This document shows positions 1 through 7,456 of a DNA stretch of 22,776 nucleotides, piece by piece. The stretch is from a virus: IMG/VR virus record IMGVR_UViG_3300031625_000537, positions 1 through 22,776 of that record; one strand, given 5' to 3'. The notes beneath the pieces are model-generated. The model was not told the DNA's origin. It worked only from the letters and a program-made list of their open reading frames with translations, and searched no databases. Within the stretch, counting starts at the first letter, position 1; each line of letters opens with the position of its first letter. The translations under genes and the position numbers were made by a program.

Positions 1-225
1 TCCATTAGGATGAATCCCAGCGCATATAGCAGGAGCACCATCCCACTTCACTGTAACGTTAACAGCTTCTTTATTATGGCCTGCTAACATATTTCGTAAA
101 GATCTTAGAAAATCAATTGCTCCTCTTGTACCATTAACTCCACCATTTAACACCTCATCCTCAAGATGTTCCATATGAAGATTTTTTCCAGAAGCTTCTA
201 CGAGAAATTGTTTATATTGTTTCAC
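1..225 (-). CDS. DUF6267-like protein with KxDG motif, N-terminal part (cut by window edge)
   Basis: This is the first 75 codons of a gene that runs off the left edge. It starts at a GTG that overlaps the TGA of the upstream gene in a GTGA arrangement, implying translational coupling. The N-terminus KQYKQFLVEAS resembles the capsid-targeting peptide of T4 internal head proteins (MKTYQEFIAEA), including a FLVE/A site of the kind cut by the gp21 prohead protease. Residues 57-65 read VTVKWDGAP. KxDG is the nucleotide-attachment motif of ATP-dependent DNA/RNA ligases and related nucleotidyltransferases. From memory, the region HMEHLEDEVLNGGVNGTR matches a family of T4-like marine phage proteins called DUF6267; this could not be searched. 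The family assignment is fairly likely. Enzymatic activity and packaging are inference, because the rest of the domain is outside the window. Confidence 0.75.
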   Translation of the reverse strand, partial: MKQYKQFLVEASGKNLHMEHLEDEVLNGGVNGTRGAIDFLRSLRNMLAGHNKEAVNVTVKWDGAPAICAGIHPNG

Positions 226-1727
226 CTAATCCCCAATTTTTGTTTCATAGCAGAAAAACTTTGACCGATTTCTCTGTCGGCTTTATCTCTACCAAATCCA
301 AGTTTAGATTTTGCTTTAAAATAATCCGATATTTTAGTGCCGATATCTTTGGTTAACTGTTTAAAATCTTTCGGGTCATTATTTTGAGTTACATCTTTTT
401 GTGGTCCTTTTAAGCTGCTAGCAGAAGTAAAAGCATCTTTAATCTTCTTGGTCATTTTACCTTGTTTTAATTGGCCAAAAGTATGCATTAATATTGATTT
501 TATGTCGTCTTTTGCTTTCAACTTTTCTTCAAAATCTGTTTGTCCTGGATCAAAAGTTCCTTCGTTTTTAAAAGTGCCGGCATAAACGCGAGTGGACGCA
601 CCAGTTCCTCCGAAGCCGCCGCCACCTACCCATCTTAACATCCATTCAGATCCAACATTCCATTGTTTTGACTTATATAAATCTTGTGCTGTTTTAAATG
701 AAATTGTATCGCCTGATTCAGAATTAAATAGAGTTAGATAATCCCAGCCATGTTTCTTATAATCGTGTAGGGCATTAGAATTCCATTGCCTTATAAATTC
801 ATTAGGATCTGTTAATCCATTTTTTACTGTTTTATTAAATGAATACGGAATCGCACCATTATTAGGACAAGCTATTGAACAAATATTATTATATAATGTT
901 TCACAAGCTTTATCGGCTATTCTTTGACTAGCACCTTTATTGTCCATATACAATGATGTATACTCTTTACTTCCTATTGATAAAGATTTTGCTATACCAC
1001 CACCTTTATTTGATTCACCATAATATTTTGTGCCGCCTAACATCATCCTATCTGCATCATCAGCAGAAATATCTCTTCCTAAATCTTTAAAAGCATTAAT
1101 CCATGCTAACTTAGCATCTGCAAAATTTGTTGGTTTTGAAAACGTTCCACCATCTTTCTTTAATTCAACATTAACTCCCGCACCTAACCAACAATCACCT
1201 TTATTGTCTTCATCGCCTTTTTTACCGCCCGGAGTTGACATAATATAAAGAATTTCTCCAGGGCCTATATTTTGATTATCAATTTTTACATCTAATGCAA
1301 TTAATTTGTCTCTAACCTTGGACCATACTGGATTTTTTGTAGTAACATACGAATCTAATTTAACAACTTTATTTAAACTATCTTTAACCATTTTAACACA
1401 ATCAATCACATCACCTTTAATTAATTCTTGACAAAAATTAACTTGGTCTTCGGCACTAGCGCCGGACTTATTAATCAAAGATATCATAGCATCTATGAAT
1501 AAATCTTGATTCATAGTAATTTTGGCGTCAATAGCTTTCTCTCTTATCATGTTAGCCATCACATCTTTTTGAATGGCCTCTAATACATTTTTTAACACTA
1601 CATCATTATCAACGAGTTCTATTTGATCTAGAACTTGTTTTTTGAGCTCAGGTGTTACTCGTTCTAAGAGGGTTCGAATCTCATTCCTAGTATAACCTGG
1701 CGCCATAAAAGTTGAATAAGTTTTCAT
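222..1727 (-). CDS. hypothetical protein, 501 aa, possible head-packaged protein
   Basis: I do not recognise this protein's fold. It starts MKTYSTFMAPG, and the first four residues and overall shape match the T4 internal-protein targeting peptide (MKTYQEFIAEA). However, the Glu-Ala/Gly cleavage site is not intact (MAPG). The first ~125 residues are predicted mostly helical from their pattern. Residues 150-400 are rich in Gly, Trp and aromatics, with a glycine run (GGGGFGGTG) near residue 370 and several Cys. The C-terminal ~100 residues are Lys-rich and hydrophilic. It lies between two other genes with the same kind of N-terminus and is coupled by GTGA overlap to the next gene. The ribosome-binding site is weak. 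It may be a structural or internal protein; a fused enzyme cannot be excluded. Reality of the gene is near certain, function unknown. Confidence 0.85.
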   Translation of the reverse strand: MKTYSTFMAPGYTRNEIRTLLERVTPELKKQVLDQIELVDNDVVLKNVLEAIQKDVMANMIREKAIDAKITMNQDLFIDAMISLINKSGASAEDQVNFCQELIKGDVIDCVKMVKDSLNKVVKLDSYVTTKNPVWSKVRDKLIALDVKIDNQNIGPGEILYIMSTPGGKKGDEDNKGDCWLGAGVNVELKKDGGTFSKPTNFADAKLAWINAFKDLGRDISADDADRMMLGGTKYYGESNKGGGIAKSLSIGSKEYTSLYMDNKGASQRIADKACETLYNNICSIACPNNGAIPYSFNKTVKNGLTDPNEFIRQWNSNALHDYKKHGWDYLTLFNSESGDTISFKTAQDLYKSKQWNVGSEWMLRWVGGGGFGGTGASTRVYAGTFKNEGTFDPGQTDFEEKLKAKDDIKSILMHTFGQLKQGKMTKKIKDAFTSASSLKGPQKDVTQNNDPKDFKQLTKDIGTKISDYFKAKSKLGFGRDKADREIGQSFSAMKQKLGIR

Positions 1728-1748
1728 AGATTTCTTTGTTTACTTACC

Positions 1749-2108
1749 TTACTTTGAGTACTGTTTACACCAATCTTCAATTTCTTTAGCTGTCTTTTTA
1801 TCAGGTGCGCGCAATTTCCCATCTCGAGTTTCAAAATGTATTTTGCCGTCTATATAAACTATAAAATCCGGTTCCCATTTTTTTATTGCTTCTGTTTTGT
1901 CCTTTCCAGAACGGTCCTTAACAACTACGTGAAAATCTGAAGCTTTGTGATCAGCCTTCACTGGAGTGACTGTATAATCGCCACATTTTATTGCTTTACC
2001 TCCACCGGATTTAAAGCTTCTTTCAAGATCTTTAACGAGACCTTCTCTTATAATTTCTCGTTCATCAGATGCAGTTTCAGCCATAAATTTTTTATATGTT
2101 TTTTGCAT
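1749..2108 (-). CDS. hypothetical protein, 119 aa, with capsid-targeting-like N-terminus
   Basis: This small, charged protein of unknown function is rich in Lys, Asp and Glu. The N-terminus MQKTYKKFMAETAS aligns with the T4 internal-protein leader MKTYQEFIAEA and has an xAE/T position where the gp21 protease would cut (usual rule: hydrophobic-x-Glu, then Ala, Gly or Ser). The remainder alternates beta-like segments (YTVTPV, DFHVVVKDR, DFIVYIDGKIHFETRDGK) and suggests a small alpha/beta domain of about 100 residues; no catalytic motif is visible. It sits 21 bases upstream of the 501-residue gene and about 40 bases downstream of the HExxH gene. A short AGG lies before the ATG. If the leader is real, the protein would be packaged in the head and possibly injected. 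That is inference from the N-terminus alone. Confidence 0.8.
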   Translation of the reverse strand: MQKTYKKFMAETASDEREIIREGLVKDLERSFKSGGGKAIKCGDYTVTPVKADHKASDFHVVVKDRSGKDKTEAIKKWEPDFIVYIDGKIHFETRDGKLRAPDKKTAKEIEDWCKQYSK

Positions 2109-2149
2109 ACATAACCTATTACAATTAATTATTAAATTAGTTTACTTAA

Positions 2150-2755
2150 CTATTTAGTCTTTTTAAGATACTGATATTTCTCTTTTGCCATGGTTCTCAT
2201 TTTATTAGAAACCTTAGTATCTATTTTAGCATACCTCATATAGGCATCGCAAGCTTTTTCTTTCTTTTTATAGAGAAACATATCAAAAGCAAGCTCAGAA
2301 CTATAAGCATCTATCTCAAATGGGCTCGAAAAATAATCGTTAAATTTTTCTTTTTGGTCATCAAATTGTAACGAATGTGTTAACTCATGAACAAATGTAA
2401 GAACAAATTGTTGTTCATATTTCTCCCATTGTTCTTCTGGTATGATTAATTGGCGGGTATATAATTCTGGAGATAAATTTATTGTGATTTCTATCTCAGA
2501 TTCAGAATAGTGTTCTTGTGGCACATTTGCTGCGCCGTCATAATTCAATTCATATAATGCATATGATTTATCTTTTCTAATACTAATATAACAAGAAAAT
2601 CCTATTTGCTCTTCAATATATGCACCCATACTGTGAGCGCATTTGCACCAAGCTTTTGGATGTTTAGTCGTTGATTCATTATATTCATTTTCAAACCATT
2701 TAAAAACTTTTTTGGGAACGTCCAAATGTTCTTTAATATGATCTAGTTCATTCAT
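2150..2755 (-). CDS. putative HExxH zinc metallopeptidase-like protein, 201 aa
   Basis: Residues 123-127 are HELTH, a zinc-binding and catalytic HExxH motif placed in a hydrophobic helix (FVLTFVHELTHSLQF). About 20 residues later, SPFEIDAYSSELA supplies a Glu in the position of the third zinc ligand of gluzincin-type peptidases. The protein has no signal peptide or membrane segment, so it would act in the cytoplasm or in the virion. The N-terminal part has a Cys/His group (WCKCAHSMG, residues 37-44) of unknown meaning. The ATG overlaps the helicase stop codon as ATGA, so it is translationally coupled to gp41. Similar small HExxH proteins occur in T4-like marine phages as hypothetical proteins. 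The peptidase reading rests on motif spacing only; substrate unknown. Confidence 0.8.
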   Translation of the reverse strand: MNELDHIKEHLDVPKKVFKWFENEYNESTTKHPKAWCKCAHSMGAYIEEQIGFSCYISIRKDKSYALYELNYDGAANVPQEHYSESEIEITINLSPELYTRQLIIPEEQWEKYEQQFVLTFVHELTHSLQFDDQKEKFNDYFSSPFEIDAYSSELAFDMFLYKKKEKACDAYMRYAKIDTKVSNKMRTMAKEKYQYLKKTK

Positions 2756-4155
2756 TGGAAAGCCGTAAAGTCCGCTTTATTGCGCATTCTATTGCCAGTG
2801 GAAGTATCAAATAATGGTTCATCAGATTGCCCACTATCTGCAATATCTTCTTGTGCTTTTTGTTCTACATCATATAATCTCATTTTAGATCGGTCTATAC
2901 CAATAATAAACTTTTTATAAGATGTAAGATCATTATATCTATTTTTTAATTGTTTTACAAGTAATTGATTTAACTCTTCCATTTCATCCGAAGATATTAT
3001 AGCAAACATAAAATCTGCTGTTGCTGGTAAACCAAAACTTTCAGATGTATCTTCTAATCCTATATCTGTACTTGTAAATCCAGATCTTGTTGTCTGTGTT
3101 GCAGAAAGAATTGGAACATTAAATTCTACTGCTAATCCTCTCAATTCTTCTGCAATTGATTTAATATAAGTATATGAATTTACATTTGATCCTGCTTTAA
3201 TTCTCGCGCTAGCACATATATTCAAATAATCTATGAATATAATATCCGGAGTAAAATTACGTTTCAACTTTAATTCTGCTAAAAGATTTTTAAAGTGCGT
3301 TGCGCTGGCGGCCGCTGTAGGATATTCCTTAATAATAATTTTACCTTTTGTCTTTGCATTTATCTTATCAATTTTATTTTGATACATTTCTCTTGAAAGT
3401 TCTTCTAATTGACTAATAGGAACATCTAAAAGATTTGCATCTATTCTTTCAGCGATCCTTTCTTCAGCCATTTCCAAGGTTATATAAAGAACATTCTTAT
3501 TAATAGAAAGACAACTTGCTGCATGATGACACATAAACAAGGACTTACCTACACCAGTTCCGGCAAGACATATATTAAGAGTCTTATTCGGTAATCCTCC
3601 TTTAGTGATTTTATTAAACATATCTAAATCAAATTCAATCTTTTCTTCAACCCTGTGATAAAAATCAAATCTTTCATCTGCATCCTCAATAAAATCATGA
3701 CCTACATGTGGATCAAATGATACTGCTAAAGCATCAGATAATATACTTGGGATTGCACCTTTAGATAAATGAGTTTGTTTTTCATTACCTTCTAAAATAG
3801 CAATTGCATCGACAACTGCATTATAAATTGCTTTGTCTTGACAAAATGTTTCTGAAGCTTCGGTAAGCCAAGCTGTTATATCTTTTTCTTCTGGCTTCTC
3901 TAACTTATTAATTATATCTGTGGCTTGTTGGAATTCTGTTTCATGCAAACCATCTATCTGATCTAAATCAATTAAAAGACTTTGCTTTGTGGGTAAGCTA
4001 TTATGTTTGAGAATATAATCTTGTATTTGTTTGAAGATAATTTTTTCTGAATTATCATCAAAATATTCTGCTTTTATATAGGGGGAGACTTTACGAGAAA
4101 ACAGTTCATTGTGTATCAAATGTGATAGTATTAGGTGCTCTATCCTCTGATTCAT
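2752..4155 (-). CDS. 41: replicative DNA helicase, T4 gp41-like (DnaB family)
   Basis: This is a hexameric 5'-3' replicative helicase that unwinds the fork ahead of the phage polymerase and works with a primase. At 467 residues it is close to T4 gp41 (475). An N-terminal helical domain (residues 1-130, beginning [15 protein letters not shown]) precedes a RecA-like ATPase core with Walker A GTGVGKS near residue 200. It has the DnaB-type YITLEMAEERIAERI segment after it, Walker B IIFIDYLNI, and the ATQTTRSG sensor region. A good ribosome-binding site (GGAGGACA) precedes the ATG, and the start overlaps the upstream acidic protein by 50 bases. The order uvsX, small acidic protein, 41 matches marine T4-like phages. 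The C-terminus is polar and probably contacts the primase or loader. Identification is secure. Confidence 0.96.
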   Translation of the reverse strand: MNQRIEHLILSHLIHNELFSRKVSPYIKAEYFDDNSEKIIFKQIQDYILKHNSLPTKQSLLIDLDQIDGLHETEFQQATDIINKLEKPEEKDITAWLTEASETFCQDKAIYNAVVDAIAILEGNEKQTHLSKGAIPSILSDALAVSFDPHVGHDFIEDADERFDFYHRVEEKIEFDLDMFNKITKGGLPNKTLNICLAGTGVGKSLFMCHHAASCLSINKNVLYITLEMAEERIAERIDANLLDVPISQLEELSREMYQNKIDKINAKTKGKIIIKEYPTAAASATHFKNLLAELKLKRNFTPDIIFIDYLNICASARIKAGSNVNSYTYIKSIAEELRGLAVEFNVPILSATQTTRSGFTSTDIGLEDTSESFGLPATADFMFAIISSDEMEELNQLLVKQLKNRYNDLTSYKKFIIGIDRSKMRLYDVEQKAQEDIADSGQSDEPLFDTSTGNRMRNKADFTAFQ

Positions 4156-4525
4156 TGTCCTCCACGAAAGTTACTGGGTTTGTTGTTTCTGATTTTTCTG
4201 TTTCTTGATATCTGTCCCATATCATTTTTACTAATATTTCACCAATCATAAATTCAAATTCTTCACCTTCTTCATCAGTGTGTTCAACACCTTCTAATTC
4301 GGGTGGTACCATTATAATATCATATTCATACTTAGCAGTACTTTCATCTTCCGTATCTGGTGGTGATACTTGGAATTTGCCATACTTATATACTACACCT
4401 TTAAACGGTCCTGTCAGCATCTCTATACATTGTTGTGTAATGTCTTCGGGATGTTTGGGATGTAATACCAGTCTATAATAACTGTCTATTCTATCATAAT
4501 CTTCTTTTGTTAAGTCATTGCTCAT
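4106..4525 (-). CDS. conserved-type acidic hypothetical protein between uvsX and gp41
   Basis: This 139-residue, strongly acidic protein overlaps the end of uvsX by 11 bases and the start of gp41 by 50 bases, which ties its translation to both. No catalytic motif or known domain is visible. The middle part ([26 protein letters not shown]) looks beta-rich, followed by an acidic helix ([21 protein letters not shown], read as separate short pieces) and a disordered Glu/Thr-rich tail. An equivalent small ORF lies at this place in marine T4-like phages as far as I recall. Its position suggests a role in recombination-dependent replication, for example as a partner of UvsX or gp41, but nothing in the sequence shows that. 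It has no strong ribosome-binding site. Gene real, function unknown. Confidence 0.82.
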   Translation of the reverse strand: MSNDLTKEDYDRIDSYYRLVLHPKHPEDITQQCIEMLTGPFKGVVYKYGKFQVSPPDTEDESTAKYEYDIIMVPPELEGVEHTDEEGEEFEFMIGEILVKMIWDRYQETEKSETTNPVTFVEDNESEDRAPNTITFDTQ

Positions 4526-5591
4526 TTTTAACTTTTTCGATATTTTCTTTTTCTACAGCTAATTCTTCTTCCATTTCCATTTCTCCATATAAAAATTCTT
4601 TCCCTGCTGCTACATCTAACTTGTCTAAAATTTCTTTAGTAAAATACTTGGTAGGATTTTTCAGCATGGTTTTTAGAAAAACCTTTTCTCCATCAGGCAT
4701 TTCTAATCTAGTAGAAACTTTTTTAAAGATTCCATACTTCTCTGCTAATTCTGCTAATCCATAATATCTATTCAATCCTTCTTTAAAGGTAAGAAGAACA
4801 TCTACCATTTTATGTTCTTTTGTGAGTCTTGATTTATAAGTCCTGCAATGAACTATATTACCAATTACTTCGGTACCATCCTTTTCTTTCTTTTTAGATA
4901 GGAATACGATGCTAGATGCAGCATAATGTAAGCCGGTTCCACCACCCATAATTTTTTGAGGAAATAATGTTCCTATTTGATCGTATGTGTGATTAGTAAC
5001 AACAAGAGGCACTTTAGCTTTACCACCTAATAAAGTTAAAACTCTAAAAGTGCCTTTAACCATTTGAGCTCTGGTCATATCTCTGGTCCCCTTACCGTCA
5101 CTAACATCTTCCATTTCTTTAGTAGTAGAAAGATTGCCTAATGAATCTAAACATATCATCATTGGTGGACGAGACTTGCTGGATTCTTCTAAATGTTTTT
5201 CTAAAATTTTAGTCGCTTGTGTTCTAAATTCTTGGACTGTGGCAACAGGTAGGATAATCATTCGTTTAGAATCAATTCCTCTTGATTCTATCATATCTCT
5301 GGTTATGGCAGATTCGCTTTCAAAATATATAACCCCGCCAGTAGGATTATCTGTGAGAAATTGCCGGACACAACCCAAAACAAAAAAAGTTTTTCCGGTT
5401 GAACTTTCTCCAGCAAATGCTGTAATTTTATTAGATGGTAATCCTCCATAGATACTCCCAGATAATTGTGCGTTTAAAATATACGAACCAGTATCAATAA
5501 AACTTTCTACATCACCTGCTTCAACACCGTCACTTACTACTGCGCCATATTCATTATTGGCTACTTTTAACATTTCCCCAAAATAACTCAT
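4515..5591 (-). CDS. uvsX: UvsX, RecA-like recombinase
   Basis: This is a strand-exchange ATPase that forms filaments on single-stranded DNA and drives homologous recombination, repair and recombination-dependent replication in T4-like phages. It has 358 residues (T4 UvsX 391). An N-terminal segment is followed by the RecA core: Walker A GESSTGKT at residues 61-68, a conserved Glu-rich strand after it ([12 protein letters not shown]), Walker [12 protein letters not shown] near residue 147, and a RecA-type [11 protein letters not shown] segment preceding a Gly-rich DNA-binding loop ([14 protein letters not shown]). The C-terminus is acidic and Lys/Glu-rich, as usual. It has its own sigma70-type promoter at 5619-5647 and a good ribosome-binding site (AAAGGAATAA), so it is a transcription start for the helicase block. 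Identification is secure. Confidence 0.96.
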   Translation of the reverse strand: MSYFGEMLKVANNEYGAVVSDGVEAGDVESFIDTGSYILNAQLSGSIYGGLPSNKITAFAGESSTGKTFFVLGCVRQFLTDNPTGGVIYFESESAITRDMIESRGIDSKRMIILPVATVQEFRTQATKILEKHLEESSKSRPPMMICLDSLGNLSTTKEMEDVSDGKGTRDMTRAQMVKGTFRVLTLLGGKAKVPLVVTNHTYDQIGTLFPQKIMGGGTGLHYAASSIVFLSKKKEKDGTEVIGNIVHCRTYKSRLTKEHKMVDVLLTFKEGLNRYYGLAELAEKYGIFKKVSTRLEMPDGEKVFLKTMLKNPTKYFTKEILDKLDVAAGKEFLYGEMEMEEELAVEKENIEKVKNEQ

Positions 5592-5618
5592 TTATTCCTT
5601 TCACTTAAACAATAATAT

Positions 5619-5647
5619 ATTATACTACACATTTAAAAAAATATCAA
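5619..5647 (-). promoter_or_regulatory. sigma70-type promoter of uvsX
   Basis: On the minus strand TTGATA (5642-5647) and TATAAT (5619-5624) are separated by exactly 17 bases. The -35 differs from consensus at one position. The predicted start is about 20 bases before the uvsX ribosome-binding site. It overlaps the very end of the upstream 101-residue gene. This points to early transcription by the host RNA polymerase. Confidence 0.8.
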
Positions 5648-5949
5648 GACTTTTCTACATCAACTGAACCAGTAGTAGGATCATATGAAATTTTAAATGT
5701 TACTTCAATTGGTTTAAGGGTTCCATCTGCTTTAATTATAGGTAACTTACCTTCAACAGCGCCCATCAATGCATCTTTAGCATTTGTGAATTGGTGTGCA
5801 GGGTCAGCCTTTATAGCTTTGTCTAATTCTTTTTTTGCACCTTCTGGAAGTAAATCATCTATCATACTTTCCACGTGCTCTATTGCTAAATCTGTTGCTT
5901 TGTCTACGACAAGACTAGAAATAACATTAAATAATAATAATGGTAACAT
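5644..5949 (-). CDS. hypothetical protein, 101 aa, hydrophobic N-terminus
   Basis: This small protein of unknown function starts MLPLLLFNVISSLVV, a short hydrophobic segment that could be an amphipathic or membrane-inserting helix. It is followed by a charged helical stretch (residues 16-50, with Glu, Asp and Lys) and a C-terminal beta-like part (LPIIKADGTLKPIEVTFKIS, residues 69-88). A ribosome-binding site AAAGAGAATATT precedes the ATG. It lies 35 bases after the oxygenase gene and just before the uvsX promoter, so it may be the last gene of the accessory cassette transcript or a separate unit. Low-complexity helix plus hydrophobic start resembles some virion-associated or membrane-acting small phage proteins, but I cannot assign a family. 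Confidence 0.75.
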   Translation of the reverse strand: MLPLLLFNVISSLVVDKATDLAIEHVESMIDDLLPEGAKKELDKAIKADPAHQFTNAKDALMGAVEGKLPIIKADGTLKPIEVTFKISYDPTTGSVDVEKS

Positions 5950-5984
5950 AATATTCTCTTTCTAAGTATTTAGTTAAATGTTCA

Positions 5985-6881
5985 TTAATTAATCTGTTGT
6001 TCCCAACTTCTTTCAACATTGTGTAGGGCTAGTGTCTGTTTAAAATATTCATCGGTAGAAATTGGTAAATGTTTATCTGGTTCATCTGTGAAATTCTTAA
6101 TTAATACATCTCTACCGGGATCTACAAAATACGGCATTGAATAGCTAGAGTTTGTATGAACTGTATTAACAACTCTATGATTAGTTGATTTTAACGTATC
6201 ATTAGACCATCTTTGAAACATATCTCCAATGTTTAATACTATTGAATTTTTCACTACAGGAGCATCAATCCATTCATCTGTTTTTCTATCCTGTACTTGT
6301 AAACCTCCAACATCATCGAAACGAAAGAGTAAAGTGATAGAACCATAATCAGTATGTTCTCCTCCGAACCCGTGATCCTCTTGCTTCTCGTGCGCTGGAT
6401 AATGAAGCATCCGCATATTAACATAACTATTCGTATGCTTATCTATTAAATATCCTTTTTTATGTTTGAATATACTTTCAAACTTATTGAAAAATTGATA
6501 AGAAAGACGTTGAGAGATCTGAAGGATAGATTGAGCTAATGGTTTAAACTCTGGAATTTCTGTAGGCCAATATTGTTCTTGCATTCTTGCTGGTTCAATC
6601 CAATTATATGATTCTTTCGAATCACCATCTCGACTCTGAATATATCCCATCTCTCCCCATCCTGCGCGACATGTTGAGGAACCCTTTACTCCATTATATA
6701 CATATTTCTTTTTCACATCTAATGGTAGCTGGAAGAACTCGTCCATGAGTTGCTTCCAGTCTTGAAATTCTGATAGCCACTCATCATAAACATTAGTGAA
6801 TACTGCGAATCCCACAGTTGTATAAGCGTCATACATCTGCTCTTCGCAAGTATCACTTTTCAAATCAATTATCGGAATCAT
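5985..6881 (-). CDS. Fe(II)/2-oxoglutarate-type oxygenase, isopenicillin N synthase-like
   Basis: This 298-residue non-heme iron oxygenase has the two-domain IPNS layout: an N-terminal DIOX_N-like part (IIDLKSD, GFAVFTNVYDEW) and a C-terminal jelly-roll. The iron ligands are visible as H176 and D178 in GEHTDYGSITLLF and H235 in STNHRVVN, with the family's typical LNIGDMFQRWSND before it. In this family the cosubstrate carboxylate is bound by an Arg-x-Ser pair, usually RYS; here it is S246-Y-S248, so the Arg is replaced by Ser. The gene overlaps the phosphoribosyltransferase by 17 bases and belongs to the uptake cassette. IPNS-like enzymes include thymine 7-hydroxylase, so oxidation of a nucleobase is a reasonable guess, but the substrate cannot be read from the sequence and an altered cosubstrate is possible. 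Family secure, reaction unknown. Confidence 0.88.
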   Translation of the reverse strand: MIPIIDLKSDTCEEQMYDAYTTVGFAVFTNVYDEWLSEFQDWKQLMDEFFQLPLDVKKKYVYNGVKGSSTCRAGWGEMGYIQSRDGDSKESYNWIEPARMQEQYWPTEIPEFKPLAQSILQISQRLSYQFFNKFESIFKHKKGYLIDKHTNSYVNMRMLHYPAHEKQEDHGFGGEHTDYGSITLLFRFDDVGGLQVQDRKTDEWIDAPVVKNSIVLNIGDMFQRWSNDTLKSTNHRVVNTVHTNSSYSMPYFVDPGRDVLIKNFTDEPDKHLPISTDEYFKQTLALHNVERSWEQQIN

Positions 6882-7455
6882 CTGGTTTAAAAATTGGGAG
6901 TTTTTCTAAATAAAGTATATCACCTTTATCATATCCAGCCTCTTCCAATAAGATTGCAGCTTTACATACAATTTCACAATCAATTTTTTCTAACATTGCT
7001 TGAAGTCCTATTAGAGATCCGCCTGTGGACACTACATCATCTATAATACAAACTTTTTTTTCTTTTATTTTTTCAACATCACAACCATCTAAAACAAGTG
7101 TTTGCGCGCCGATTGTAGTAATAGATTGAACTTTTTCTATCATAGGATTATCCATGTATCCCTTGATAGATTTTCTTGCAACAATATAATCTTTTCCCAA
7201 CCTTCTTGCAATGGTGTGTACTAAGGGTATTGCCTTTGCTTCGGGGGAAATTAAAATATCAATTTCATCTTTCTTTGGAAAATCATTCAGAAGAATAATT
7301 GCTTCAGCACACTCTTCTATTAATTCTGTATCACCCAATATGACAAAGCTCGCTATCGCGAGCTCGTCATTGATTTTAACTTTGGGCAACTTGCGTGTGA
7401 GTCCTGCAACTTTTAATTCATAGAACTCATTTGTAAAAGTTTCTCCCCAAGCCAT
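6865..7455 (-). CDS. phosphoribosyltransferase, adenine/xanthine-type (COG0503-like)
   Basis: This is a 196-residue type I phosphoribosyltransferase, joining a free purine (or related) base to PRPP to make the nucleotide in the cytoplasm. The PRPP-binding loop is VCIIDDVVSTGGS at residues 135-147, with the paired acidic residues D139-D140. The Apt-like core shows LISPEAKAIPLVHTIARRLG (residues 68-87) and YIVARKS after it. The flexible hood residues before the loop do not reveal the base preference; adenine, xanthine or guanine are all possible. It starts 1 base after the permease stop and overlaps the oxygenase start by 17 bases, so it is in a tight operon with a binding protein and a permease. 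Import followed by phosphoribosylation would trap the base inside the cell. The base preference is unproven. Confidence 0.88.
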   Translation of the reverse strand: MAWGETFTNEFYELKVAGLTRKLPKVKINDELAIASFVILGDTELIEECAEAIILLNDFPKKDEIDILISPEAKAIPLVHTIARRLGKDYIVARKSIKGYMDNPMIEKVQSITTIGAQTLVLDGCDVEKIKEKKVCIIDDVVSTGGSLIGLQAMLEKIDCEIVCKAAILLEEAGYDKGDILYLEKLPIFKPDDSDN

Positions 7456-7456
7456 A

